Assembly (NCBI GenBank): GCA_000403295.2
Contig: KE159605.1
Location: 839,409-903,408, forward strand
Length of the DNA stretch: 64,000 nt
Source: Lachnospiraceae bacterium M18-1
GTDB taxonomy: Bacteria > Bacillota > Clostridia > Lachnospirales > Lachnospiraceae
Reading direction: 5' to 3'
Position 1 is the first letter of the stretch. Each line of letters begins with the position of its first letter. A model generated the notes under the pieces. The model did no database searches, was not told where the DNA came from, and saw nothing but the letters and a program-made list of their open reading frames with translations. A program made the translations under genes and the position numbers. Shown here piece after piece: positions 56,239-64,000 of this stretch.

Positions 56239-57498
56239 TTAAGACAGTAAAAACTGCTCAAATACATAATTGCTGATATCAATTCCTTTCTTTGTAAGCC
56301 TTACAATATCATCCCTGGTTACCAAAAGGCCCTGCTTCTCCAGCTTTTCCAAAACGCCTGTATATACCTGTTCCATAGTCATGCCAAACAAACGGAAAAA
56401 TTCGGATTTTCTCACGCCGCACATCATCCGCAGTCCAAGGAACATGAACTCCTCCATCTCCTCCTTTACCGGCAGGAGCTGTTTTTCTTCGCAGATCTTC
56501 TCAGGGACTCCGGCACAGGCCAGATATATTTCCATATCGGAGGTATGACAAAATCTCATTTTTCCGATCAGCGACGAGGAACCAAGGCCAATCCCCAAAT
56601 ACTCTTTCCGCTGCCAGTAACCCATATTATGCCTGCAGGCAGCACCAGGCTTTGCATAGTTGGAGATCTCATATCTGGCATAGCCGTATTCCTCTAAGAT
56701 CTTTTCCGTCTCCTCATACATCAGGCGCTCCGTCTCTTCGTCCGGCAGGGGCGGATATACCATGGGTTTCAGGCCGGCAGCTTCCTCCTGTGCCGCCGCT
56801 TCTTCCTCACGGAACTTCTTCTGAGATACTCTCCCTTCAGTCCTGCCCTGCATATGCTCCGACCGTATCTCCTCCGGCGCATCCCCGTATCTCTCATAAA
56901 AAGGGGTTCCTTCTTCGACGATCAGGCTATATACAGACAAATGCTCCGGCCCAAGCTCCGCCGTTGTCCTCAGCGTCTCCCGCCAGCTTTGTAAAGTTTG
57001 TCCCGGAACAGCGGAGATCAGGTCAATATTGACATTTTTCATGCCCGCCTGCCGCACCAGCTTCCAGGTATCCAGGAATTGCTGATAATCATGGATCCTT
57101 CCAAGCATCTGTAGTTCCTCGTCCCTTACGGACTGCAGTCCGATGGAAATCCGGTTTACTCCGGCCGCTTTCCATGCCAGAAGCTTTTCCTCTGTCACAG
57201 TCCCTGGATTCGCTTCAATGGTGATCTCCGCCTCCGGATCTATCCGGAAATTCTCCCGGATTGCTTTAAAAACAGCCTGGATCTGACCAGGTAACAAGAT
57301 GGTGGGGGTTCCTCCGCCTACAAAAATAGTGGATACCTGATGGCCTGGAAACCTGTTTTTATAACACCGAATCTCCTGAACCATCGCATCCACATATTTC
57401 TGCCGCGAGACTTCGTCCGCCGGAGCTGATAAGAAATCACAGTAGGCACATTTCCGGATACAAAACGGAATATGCACATATAATTCCAGTTCTTTCAC
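56239..57498 (-). CDS. hemW: Radical SAM protein HemW (heme chaperone-like)
   Basis: This 419-residue radical SAM protein has the cluster motif C13-x3-C17-x2-C20 followed by DF (CIRKCAYCDF), then GGGTPT at 62-67 and the EANPGTV and GLQSVRDEEL blocks. The CxxxCxxCDF form and the position after lepA mark HemW rather than coproporphyrinogen dehydrogenase HemN, which has a further cysteine and a longer N-terminus. An insertion with a run of Glu and Ala near residues 230-250 is unusual. It may bind heme; the organism shows no other heme genes here. Confidence 0.9.
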   Translation of the reverse strand: MKELELYVHIPFCIRKCAYCDFLSAPADEVSRQKYVDAMVQEIRCYKNRFPGHQVSTIFVGGGTPTILLPGQIQAVFKAIRENFRIDPEAEITIEANPGTVTEEKLLAWKAAGVNRISIGLQSVRDEELQMLGRIHDYQQFLDTWKLVRQAGMKNVNIDLISAVPGQTLQSWRETLRTTAELGPEHLSVYSLIVEEGTPFYERYGDAPEEIRSEHMQGRTEGRVSQKKFREEEAAAQEEAAGLKPMVYPPLPDEETERLMYEETEKILEEYGYARYEISNYAKPGAACRHNMGYWQRKEYLGIGLGSSSLIGKMRFCHTSDMEIYLACAGVPEKICEEKQLLPVKEEMEEFMFLGLRMMCGVRKSEFFRLFGMTMEQVYTGVLEKLEKQGLLVTRDDIVRLTKKGIDISNYVFEQFLLS

Positions 57499-57513
57499 GA
57501 TCAGTCCACTCCG

Positions 57514-59328
57514 CTAATTTTCATCCAGCTTCAGCACGCTCATAAATGCCTTCTGCGGAATTTCTACATTTCCCACCTGGCGCATCCGTTTCTTTCCTTC
57601 CTTCTGCTTTTCCAGGAGTTTTTTCTTTCGGGTGATATCACCGCCGTAGCACTTCGCCAGCACGTCCTTGCGCAGCGCCTTTACGGTCTCCCTGGCAATG
57701 ATCTTGCTTCCGATGGCCGCCTGGATCGGAATCTCGAACAGCTGCCGCGGAATCTCTGCTTTAAGCTTTTCGCACATCTTTCGTCCGCGCTCATAAGCCG
57801 TTCCGCTGTGGACGATAAAGGACAGGGCATCTACCTCTTCCTTATTAATAAGGATATCCAGCTTCACAAGCTCTGACCGTTCGTAGCCCATCAGCTCATA
57901 ATCAAAGGAAGCATATCCTCTGGATCGGGATTTGAGCGCGTCAAAAAAGTCATAGATGATCTCGTTCAGAGGCAGATGATAATGCAGCACGGCGCGCTTT
58001 TCTTCGATATACTCCATCCCCTGGTAAGCACCCCGGCGCTCCTGACACAGATCCATGATGGCTCCGATAAATTCTGATGTCACCATGATCTCCGCCTTCA
58101 CCAGAGGCTCTTCCATATATTCAATCTCTGCCGGGTCCGGCAGGTTGGTTGGGTTGGTCAGGTCAATGACCTCGCCGTTGGTCTTATGCACCTTGTAAAT
58201 TACGCTGGGCGCAGTGGTCACCAAATCCAGATTGTACTCACGCTCCAGACGTTCCTGGATGATCTCCAGGTGCAGAAGCCCCAGGAAACCGCATCGGAAT
58301 CCAAAGCCCAGCGCAACCGAAGTCTCCGGCTCGAACTGCAGGGCCGCATCGTTGAGCTGCAGCTTTTCCAGTGCATCCCTAAGATCCGGATATTTTGCCC
58401 CGTCCGCAGGATACATGCCGCAGTACACCATGGGATTCACTTTCTTATATCCCGGAAGCGGCTCTTCGCACGGACGCTGAGCATCCGTCACGGTATCCCC
58501 TACCCGGGTGTCCTTTACATTTTTCAGGCTGGCGGTAATGTAACCTACCATTCCGGCGCTCAGTTCGTCGCAGGAAATGAACTGGCCCGCACCGAAATAG
58601 CCCACCTCCACCACTTCCGCCTTTGCTCCGGTGGCCATCATCAGAATCTGTGTCCCCTTCCGAATCCGCCCTTCCTTGATCCGGCAGAATACGATCACAC
58701 CCCGATAGGAATCATATACGGAATCAAAGATCAATGCCTGAAGAGGCGCCTCGGAATCCCCTTCGGGCGCCGGAATCTGCCGGATGATCTCTTCCAGAAC
58801 ATCGTCCACATTGACCCCTGTCTTAGCGGAAATCAGCGGCGCCTCCTGGGCATCAATACCGATCACGTCCTCAATCTCTTCCTTGACCCGATCCGGCTCC
58901 GCGCTTGGCAGATCAATCTTATTGATGACGGGCATGACATCCAGGTCATGATCCAGCGCCAGGTAGACATTTGCCAGGGTCTGGGCCTCCACCCCCTGAG
59001 CAGCATCCACTACCAGTATCGCCCCGTCGCAGGCCGCCAGACTCCGTGAAACCTCATAGTTAAAATCCACATGGCCCGGCGTGTCGATCAGATTGAAAAT
59101 ATATTCTTCCCCGTTCCTTGCCTTATATACGGTTCGTACCGCCTGAGCCTTGATGGTAATGCCCCGCTCCCGTTCCAAGTCCATGTTGTCCAGTACCTGG
59201 GACTGCATCTCCCTGCTGGTCAGAAGCCCGGTCTTCTCAATGATCCGGTCAGCCAGTGTTGATTTTCCATGGTCAATATGGGCAATAATACAAAAATTCC
59301 GTATTTTACTCTGTTCTATCTCTGCCAC
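57514..59328 (-). CDS. lepA: Elongation factor 4 (LepA)
   Basis: This translational GTPase has the N-terminal motif [20 protein letters not shown], the effector [14 protein letters not shown] and NKIDLP, and the LepA-specific C-terminal domain ending near [14 protein letters not shown] start it at the GTG at 59328 (604 residues), which has AGGAGG about 7 nt upstream. The longer reading from an ATG at 59364 adds 12 residues and would overlap holA. It acts on stalled or mistranslocated ribosomes. Confidence 0.96.
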   Translation of the reverse strand: MAEIEQSKIRNFCIIAHIDHGKSTLADRIIEKTGLLTSREMQSQVLDNMDLERERGITIKAQAVRTVYKARNGEEYIFNLIDTPGHVDFNYEVSRSLAACDGAILVVDAAQGVEAQTLANVYLALDHDLDVMPVINKIDLPSAEPDRVKEEIEDVIGIDAQEAPLISAKTGVNVDDVLEEIIRQIPAPEGDSEAPLQALIFDSVYDSYRGVIVFCRIKEGRIRKGTQILMMATGAKAEVVEVGYFGAGQFISCDELSAGMVGYITASLKNVKDTRVGDTVTDAQRPCEEPLPGYKKVNPMVYCGMYPADGAKYPDLRDALEKLQLNDAALQFEPETSVALGFGFRCGFLGLLHLEIIQERLEREYNLDLVTTAPSVIYKVHKTNGEVIDLTNPTNLPDPAEIEYMEEPLVKAEIMVTSEFIGAIMDLCQERRGAYQGMEYIEEKRAVLHYHLPLNEIIYDFFDALKSRSRGYASFDYELMGYERSELVKLDILINKEEVDALSFIVHSGTAYERGRKMCEKLKAEIPRQLFEIPIQAAIGSKIIARETVKALRKDVLAKCYGGDITRKKKLLEKQKEGKKRMRQVGNVEIPQKAFMSVLKLDEN

Positions 59329-59344
59329 GTCTCTTCCTCCTGAA

Positions 59345-60322
59345 TCATAACGAATATTTAACAAGAAACAATTCCACCGCCAGATGGTCTGTCAGCCTTC
59401 CGGTCTTCACAGACTGCTCCAGATCCGCGCCTTCCTCCATGATTGCCCGCAGTTCCCCGGACGGGAAGCGCTTTGCCAGATCCATATACTTTCCCGCTAC
59501 GAAGGGATGCAGCCCTGCCTTGGATGCAACCTCTTTCCTTCCATATCCGGCTTTCAAAAGCCCTTTGACCTGGAGCAGGATCCGATACTGCCGGATCATC
59601 AAAAACAAAATCCGCATAGGCGGCTCCTTTAACGCCAGAAGGTCGTAGTACAGTTCCAGCGCCTTTTTCTGCTTCTTCTGCGCCACCGCATCCACCATCT
59701 CAAAAATATGGTTGGTGATCTGAGCCACGCAGACTGCGTCCACATCCTCTTTTGTAATGGTGTCCCGGCCGAAGGTATAGCAAAACAGCTTTTCCAGTTC
59801 CTTCGTGATATTCTCCATATCGGTTCCGGCCTTATTCAGAAAATATGCAATGGTCTGCTCACCGGCCTGCCTGTTTTCGTTCCGGATCAGTCCGGCCACC
59901 CAGCGTTTCAGGGTGTTTTCATCCTGAAATCCCAGTTCCACTGCGCGTCCTCTGGCCTTCACCGCTTTATAAAGTTTGCTCCGCTTGTCCACCTCATTTT
60001 CCACGAACACGAAGCTTGTGGATTCCGGCAGTTCCTTGATATAATCCGCCAAATCCGTCCCGCCGCTTTTAAATAATCCGGAGTTTTCAAACACGATCAG
60101 CCTTCTCTCCGCAAAAAACGGCATGGTCTCCGCCAGGTCGATGACTTCCCTGATCTCTATGCCCTTCCCTTCATAGCAGGCATAATTCATGGTGTCCCCT
60201 TCGGGAAGCATGGCTCTGGTAAGGCGGTCCCTGTACTGCCTTTTCAGATAGCCCTCCTCTCCGAAGAGAAGATAGATCTGCTTCAATTGTCCTGTCTTTA
60301 AATCTTCATTCAAACTTTTCAT
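59345..60322 (-). CDS. holA: DNA polymerase III delta subunit
   Basis: This 325-residue clamp-loader subunit has the HolA N-terminus ([18 protein letters not shown]), a RecD/AAA-like core and the C-terminal collar domain. It opens the beta clamp during replication. The order holA-lepA-hemW with short gaps suggests one operon. The -10 box of its promoter ends only 9 bp before the ATG, so the mRNA may be nearly leaderless. Confidence 0.93.
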   Translation of the reverse strand: MKSLNEDLKTGQLKQIYLLFGEEGYLKRQYRDRLTRAMLPEGDTMNYACYEGKGIEIREVIDLAETMPFFAERRLIVFENSGLFKSGGTDLADYIKELPESTSFVFVENEVDKRSKLYKAVKARGRAVELGFQDENTLKRWVAGLIRNENRQAGEQTIAYFLNKAGTDMENITKELEKLFCYTFGRDTITKEDVDAVCVAQITNHIFEMVDAVAQKKQKKALELYYDLLALKEPPMRILFLMIRQYRILLQVKGLLKAGYGRKEVASKAGLHPFVAGKYMDLAKRFPSGELRAIMEEGADLEQSVKTGRLTDHLAVELFLVKYSL

Positions 60323-60898
60323 AGCTTCTATATTATATAGGAAAACTTTCTATTTTGCAAAGCATTTATATCAACCATTCTCAGATTTATCTGCCATATA
60401 TGATGCTGCATTTTTACGGAAAAGTTCCTCGCTTGTCAGATCATCCACTTCATAATACTCTGAATTGAAAAAGTGAATTCGATATGATTATATATCAATA
60501 TAAAATGCATTAAAAAAATAATTTTTTATGGTTCGTGATGAAATTTTGTGCTAAACTAATATTAAGAAACGAGTGGAAAAATGGGATTGAGGCAAAAGCA
60601 AGCAAATCATCCCTCAGAAGCTTTTGAATCCATGTTGCAACACTTATAATCCTCTGGTGGCGCATAAGAACTAAGGAGCGTCTATCACTAACGTAACACA
60701 TGCGGTAATCTTCTTCGATTATGTAAAAAAGCAATAATACCTTAATTGAAGAAGTAAATATGTCAAATGTCTTTAGGAAAAATGTACAAAATTTCAGAAG
60801 AGGTAAATAAAAACAGGAAAAAAAGAGAAATCGGAAGAAATGAATCTTAAAGGCTTTAGAGTTTCCGATATTACTCTTAAGATATATGGAGGATTCAT
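60323..60898. other. AT-rich non-coding gap upstream of the small membrane protein gene
   Basis: These 576 bp carry the holA promoter at the left edge and no supportable gene. Short open frames with many stops on the plus strand may be remains of an older gene, but no family could be recognised. Confidence 0.6.
60332..60360 (-). promoter_or_regulatory. Promoter of holA
   Basis: On the minus strand TTGCAA (60360-60355) and TATAAT (60337-60332) are separated by 17 bp. The expected start lies about 3 nt before the holA ATG and there is no clear ribosome binding site. Confidence 0.7.
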
Positions 60899-61249
60899 AT
60901 GATTTACATCAAGGCAAACGGTTCGGATTTGACTTTTTTCAAAAAACTAGAAAATAATTATACGGATATTCTTGTATCTGATAGCAAGAATTTCGATGGA
61001 AGCGCAGAATTGGTTGAGGTGTTCATCACACTTTCACCTGCAATACTTTCAGCTTTGACTGTAATAATCACTCAAATTTTGAGCTACATGAAGTCAAAGC
61101 ATAATGATGATTCGAAAAAATCAGCGGAAATTCAGCTTGAGGCCAAACAACTCAGTGGAGAGTTTAAACTAATTATAAAATCATCAGATATAGATGATCT
61201 CAATAAAACAATTAAAAATGTCATATCTCAAATCAAAAAGTTAGGGTGA
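60899..61249 (+). CDS. Small single-helix membrane protein, possible EACC1-type effector-associated component
   Basis: This 116-residue protein has a short N-terminal beta/alpha part, one strong hydrophobic segment at 41-64 (VFITLSPAILSALTVIITQI), then a charged linker, a beta-strand pair (SAEIQLEAKQLSGEFKLII) and a C-terminal helix. This layout resembles the EACC1 family described in NTP-dependent bacterial conflict systems, but I could not test homology, so the name is tentative. GGAGG lies about 6 nt before the ATG. The metallopeptidase gene starts 4 bp after its stop, so the two proteins are surely made together. Confidence 0.5.
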   Translation: MIYIKANGSDLTFFKKLENNYTDILVSDSKNFDGSAELVEVFITLSPAILSALTVIITQILSYMKSKHNDDSKKSAEIQLEAKQLSGEFKLIIKSSDIDDLNKTIKNVISQIKKLG

Positions 61250-61253
61250 ACGA

Positions 61254-62276
61254 ATGATTGATAAAAGCATTAAACGTATACTTCTTTCAAAAAGAATATT
61301 ACGTACTGACCCGTTCGAAAATATAACATGGACGGATGAATATTTTCCATCATGGATTAGCAATCTTGGAATACCTAATACCGATATTTTTTCTTGTAAC
61401 ACTTTACAGAGAAGATGTAGTTGCTCAAGTGTTCGCGGAAATCAAATTATTCTTATGGATAATTATATTTTGGAATTGTTCTTGATTTTCAATCAGATGT
61501 TAGAACCCAATTTTGACTCTAAACAGATAGAAGCTTTATTTTGTCTAATTATAAGGGATTCCTATTTTTCATTTGAAAATATCAAATATGCAGCTATATA
61601 TTGGAATATGGCAAAACAGAAGATTAGCAAAAGCAAAATTGTCAAAATTCGACCAATAACAAAAGACTCTGAACCAAGATATATTTATGTTCAACAAGCT
61701 TTTTTGGTTGCACATGAATTGGTACATAGTTGGTTTAGAGAATTGCCATATGAATTGATAGATCAAAAAAATATTATCAAAGATTTATTAAAAGAAATTT
61801 TTGCAAATAGATATTCAGATATCATTTCAACTTTTTCAGATTCAAATATAGAGGAATTTTGCTGCGACCATATTGCAGTTTATCTTACAATGGATATATC
61901 CATCAACGGCTATAATAATTCCATAGAAAATTCAGCCATTGCAATTATGCTAGCCTTGTGTCATCAGCTTGCTATTTTTTGTATTGACCAATGGATAGCT
62001 GGTGAATTAAAATCCTCCCTTACAAATGTTGACAATTTTAGAGCAACGATCGTAAGACGCTATATCCGCAATTATGTAAGACAATATAGACCTGATAAAC
62101 TTTCATGTGTAGACCAATCTCTTGATAACATCTATAGCGTATGGAAAGAAAAAATATTTGATACATTAACTGAATACCTGATAGAACAAAACCTAAATCG
62201 GTCTCAATATGAAAAACTATATATTAGCGATAATGACCTACAAACAGTGAAAGCACAATTGCGTTCATTGTTATAA
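61254..62276 (+). CDS. Predicted zincin-type metallopeptidase coupled to small membrane protein
   Basis: This 340-residue protein has a zinc-binding HELVH motif at 154-158 (VAHELVHSWF) followed 43 residues later by EFCCDH (E201, D205), which fits the third-ligand helix of gluzincin or ImmA-like peptidases. The rest is mainly helical, without signal peptide. It has no obvious homologue that I can name. The gene is AT-rich, has its own terminator and is coupled to the preceding small membrane protein gene. A toxin-like or signalling protease effector is an inference from the gene pair. Confidence 0.6.
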   Translation: MIDKSIKRILLSKRILRTDPFENITWTDEYFPSWISNLGIPNTDIFSCNTLQRRCSCSSVRGNQIILMDNYILELFLIFNQMLEPNFDSKQIEALFCLIIRDSYFSFENIKYAAIYWNMAKQKISKSKIVKIRPITKDSEPRYIYVQQAFLVAHELVHSWFRELPYELIDQKNIIKDLLKEIFANRYSDIISTFSDSNIEEFCCDHIAVYLTMDISINGYNNSIENSAIAIMLALCHQLAIFCIDQWIAGELKSSLTNVDNFRATIVRRYIRNYVRQYRPDKLSCVDQSLDNIYSVWKEKIFDTLTEYLIEQNLNRSQYEKLYISDNDLQTVKAQLRSLL

Positions 62277-62795
62277 TCTATCCTTCTAAAAAAATACTGA
62301 TAGTGTTCTAAAGTCTATTCGTGCTTTTATATATAAATGAAAATATGAAACTGACTATCTGGATTCAAAATCTAAGGCTTGTAAAATTCTATAGGCTTAA
62401 AATCTGTTAAAAAGAGCATACAGCTTCTGGACTTCAGCATCCAGAAGCTTTTCCCTTAGAGAGAATAATCAATTACTTTGTAGAATTATAACACCTATCT
62501 TTCTAGCACGTAACAACACAATAGCGTTACAGTGTAAGCAATGCTTACGCTTTTAATTTTAAAGATAAGTTCCAAAAACTTTATGTATTTATAAGGATTC
62601 TTAAAAATACTTGTTATATCAATCGGATAAACAGCTTCGCCCTGACCATATAATATCCATTACGCTATGTTGCTTATCCGTCACTGTCAATCGTCCCACC
62701 TACTTTCCCTTCTGTTTTCGTATCTCCATACTACCATAAACCTCCTGAGCTTACAAGCCGGGAGCCAGCGTATTTCTGAATCCCAGCCTGTTTCG
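62277..62795. other. AT-rich gap after metallopeptidase gene
   Basis: The gap contains the operon terminator at 62422-62453 and a small palindrome GTAAGC-aat-GCTTAC near 62538. Nothing else can be supported. Confidence 0.5.
62422..62453 (+). terminator. Rho-independent terminator of the membrane protein-metallopeptidase pair
   Basis: AGCTTCTGG (62422-62430) pairs perfectly with CCAGAAGCT (62441-62449) and is followed by TTTTCCC. Confidence 0.8.
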
Positions 62796-63005
62796 TTACT
62801 GTTCAAAATCCTCCACATAGGAATCCTCAAAGCCTATCCCGCCAGCCGATATCAGATCGTTCCTCACTTTGATCGTGGTGGATATCAGTTCTTTCAATTC
62901 CTTCGGCTTGGCTTGGCCGGTTTCGTCTGCGGTTTTTTGGATGTCCCTCTGCAGGTGCGCATTACATTCCAGGTTCAGAAAGCAAAACCGGTCAATCAGT
63001 GCCAT
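62796..63005 (-). CDS. Small hypothetical protein
   Basis: From the ATG at 63005 this is 69 residues, with GAGGA about 5 nt upstream. A TTG start at 63044 would give 82 residues and the frame stays open further upstream. The sequence is charged and helical (LIDRFCFLNLECNAHLQRDIQ, then KELKELISTTIKVRNDLI) without membrane segment or cysteine pair motif. I do not recognise a family. It could be an isolated small gene or the tail of a decayed one. Confidence 0.4.
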   Translation of the reverse strand: MALIDRFCFLNLECNAHLQRDIQKTADETGQAKPKELKELISTTIKVRNDLISAGGIGFEDSYVEDFEQ

Positions 63006-63210
63006 TCTGTCCTCATATTGTCTTTTGACAGACTTCTGTCTCAAAGTTGACTTCCAGCCCTTGCCGGAACCAAATTTATCCTTCTGTCCTATGATATGAA
63101 CAGAAAAAAGTAACTTCTATTTTATTATGTTTCCATATATTGTATTTGTCAATGCATTTAAATACAATATATAGCTCTTGATTGAAAATAAATGATACAA
63201 ATTCAGCCAT

Positions 63211-64000
63211 TTATCTTTCTGCTAACATGACCTTGCACCGCTTTTTATAACATGCAATTCCGTATTTTAAGATATGCTCTGCCCCGTCATCCTCCAAATC
63301 ATCTTCATATCTGGTATACGCGATCTGTTTTAATGCCTCCTTGCACGCGGCATCCAAATCTCCGTCATGCGCATATTTTACTTCTATGATAATCCCCATA
63401 TCTCCGGTATCCGGTTCCGCGAGGATATCCGCATAGCCTTCCCCCATTTCACGGTTGGAAGAAATGCCCCACTGGTCTTTCACTCCCAGGATTCCAATTA
63501 AGACACCATGATAAAAATTTTCTTTCATTTCCTTCTTTATGGCTGTGTCACGAATACTGATGGTTCTTCTCAAATATTCTGTGAAAATCTTTTCTACATT
63601 TTTTACATCTTCATTTTGCAAGGCATTACAAAAACGGTTCAGCGTATCCCCATCTTTCCGGACATTTTCTTTAAAGAATTCCATAATCTGTGTTACATAA
63701 ATATCCCGGATCTCCAGATTTGGAATTGCCAGTTTCATCTGCCTTCCCTCTGCCCTTCCCCTCTGTGTCAGATAGCCGGTTGTAAAGAGCAGGCTCCAGA
63801 TGTTATCTATCGTCTGATAAATCTCTGGATACGTAAGTTCCTGATGGATTTCTTTTATAATCGTTTCCCCTGCTACCAGACGTTCAATCTCCCGTTTTGT
63901 CGTAGCATTTGCCGATTCCTGGATAAACCGTTTCACTGCATCGTTACTGCTGGTGTTGATCCAGTAGTTTTCCGGCAGCACATTCGATTCACTTCTAATT
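63211..64000 (-). CDS. AAA-ATPase-like / PD-(D/E)XK nuclease superfamily protein, C-terminal part
   Basis: The reading frame is open through the window end (residues ...LEVNR before the first visible ATG at 63981), so the N-terminal ATPase half is missing. The visible part has YWINTSSNDAVKRFI, typical of the link between the AAA-ATPase-like domain (PF09820) and the nuclease domain (PF08011). The nuclease core follows with D185 (GYADILAEP) and E200-x-K202 (IIIEVKY), counting from 63981. These proteins are common, often multi-copy, in gut Firmicutes and Bacteroidetes. Their function is not established. Confidence 0.82.
   Translation of the reverse strand, partial: IRSESNVLPENYWINTSSNDAVKRFIQESANATTKREIERLVAGETIIKEIHQELTYPEIYQTIDNIWSLLFTTGYLTQRGRAEGRQMKLAIPNLEIRDIYVTQIMEFFKENVRKDGDTLNRFCNALQNEDVKNVEKIFTEYLRRTISIRDTAIKKEMKENFYHGVLIGILGVKDQWGISSNREMGEGYADILAEPDTGDMGIIIEVKYAHDGDLDAACKEALKQIAYTRYEDDLEDDGAEHILKYGIACYKKRCKVMLAER

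Noticed and set aside
56239..57498. Coproporphyrinogen III dehydrogenase HemN
   Set aside because: The cluster motif and the length fit HemW, and no other heme biosynthesis gene is nearby.
60510..60734. 74-codon open frame on the minus strand upstream of the small membrane protein gene
   Set aside because: No ribosome binding site, no recognisable family and low-complexity composition; likely chance.
62667..63050. 127-codon open frame on the plus strand
   Set aside because: Mostly antisense to the small minus-strand gene, lacks a ribosome binding site and has no family features.

Overview
The window looks like chromosomal DNA of a gut-type Lachnospiraceae (Clostridia). The evidence is a low-to-moderate GC Firmicutes housekeeping layout (plsX-acpP-rnc-smc-ftsY; hrcA-grpE-dnaK-dnaJ behind a perfect CIRCE operator; holA-lepA-hemW), a large pyruvate:ferredoxin oxidoreductase of an anaerobe, AGGAGG-type ribosome binding sites, and accessory genes typical of that family. 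The genus cannot be fixed from the sequence alone. No rRNA, tRNA or CRISPR array was seen.

Layout. 1-2.06 kb: right part of an IS66 element. 2.3-3.94 kb: mntP and a zinc alcohol/polyol-phosphate dehydrogenase. 4.3-25.0 kb: a minus-strand surface-glycan operon, very AT-rich in its core. It holds a TarI-like cytidylyltransferase, a CDP-glycerol-type transferase, one GT32, one GT8, five GT2 enzymes, an FAD mutase-like enzyme, two sugar epimerases, a methyltransferase, a broken FkbM methyltransferase, and every enzyme for GDP-D-glycero-D-manno-heptose (GmhA, HddA, an HddC-GmhB fusion). 25.0-27.7 kb: the control head of that operon. This comprises a serine recombinase, a roughly 130-bp segment with inverted repeats at its ends and a strong promoter inside (now pointing away from the operon), a TnpB homologue that has lost all three RuvC catalytic residues, an omega-RNA-like 3' region, and a hairpin-rich leader. 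27.7-34 kb: an alpha/beta esterase, nifJ and ilvA. 34-40.8 kb: ftsY, smc, rnc, acpP and plsX. 40.9-48.3 kb: an ABC-2 exporter divergent from a two-component system and a GH13 debranching enzyme. 48.3-53.5 kb: the heat-shock operon. 53.7-54.9 kb: a split chromate-type transporter. 54.9-60.3 kb: an M20 peptidase, hemW, lepA and holA. 60.9-62.3 kb: a small membrane protein coupled to a zincin-type metallopeptidase, a possible EACC1-type conflict module. 62.8-64 kb: a small unknown gene and the C-terminal part of an AAA/PD-(D/E)XK protein running off the window.

How it may work together. The most interesting reading is that the glycan operon is phase-variable. The recombinase would flip the promoter segment; in the flipped state the promoter would sit about 50 nt upstream of the start codon of the dead-TnpB gene, whose message could continue into the glycan genes. 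A nuclease-dead, RNA-binding TnpB as first gene of an invertible glycan operon would be a TldR-like RNA-guided regulator, occupying the position that dedicated regulators hold in Bacteroides capsule loci. The catalytic losses, repeats and promoter are visible directly; the regulatory logic is inference.
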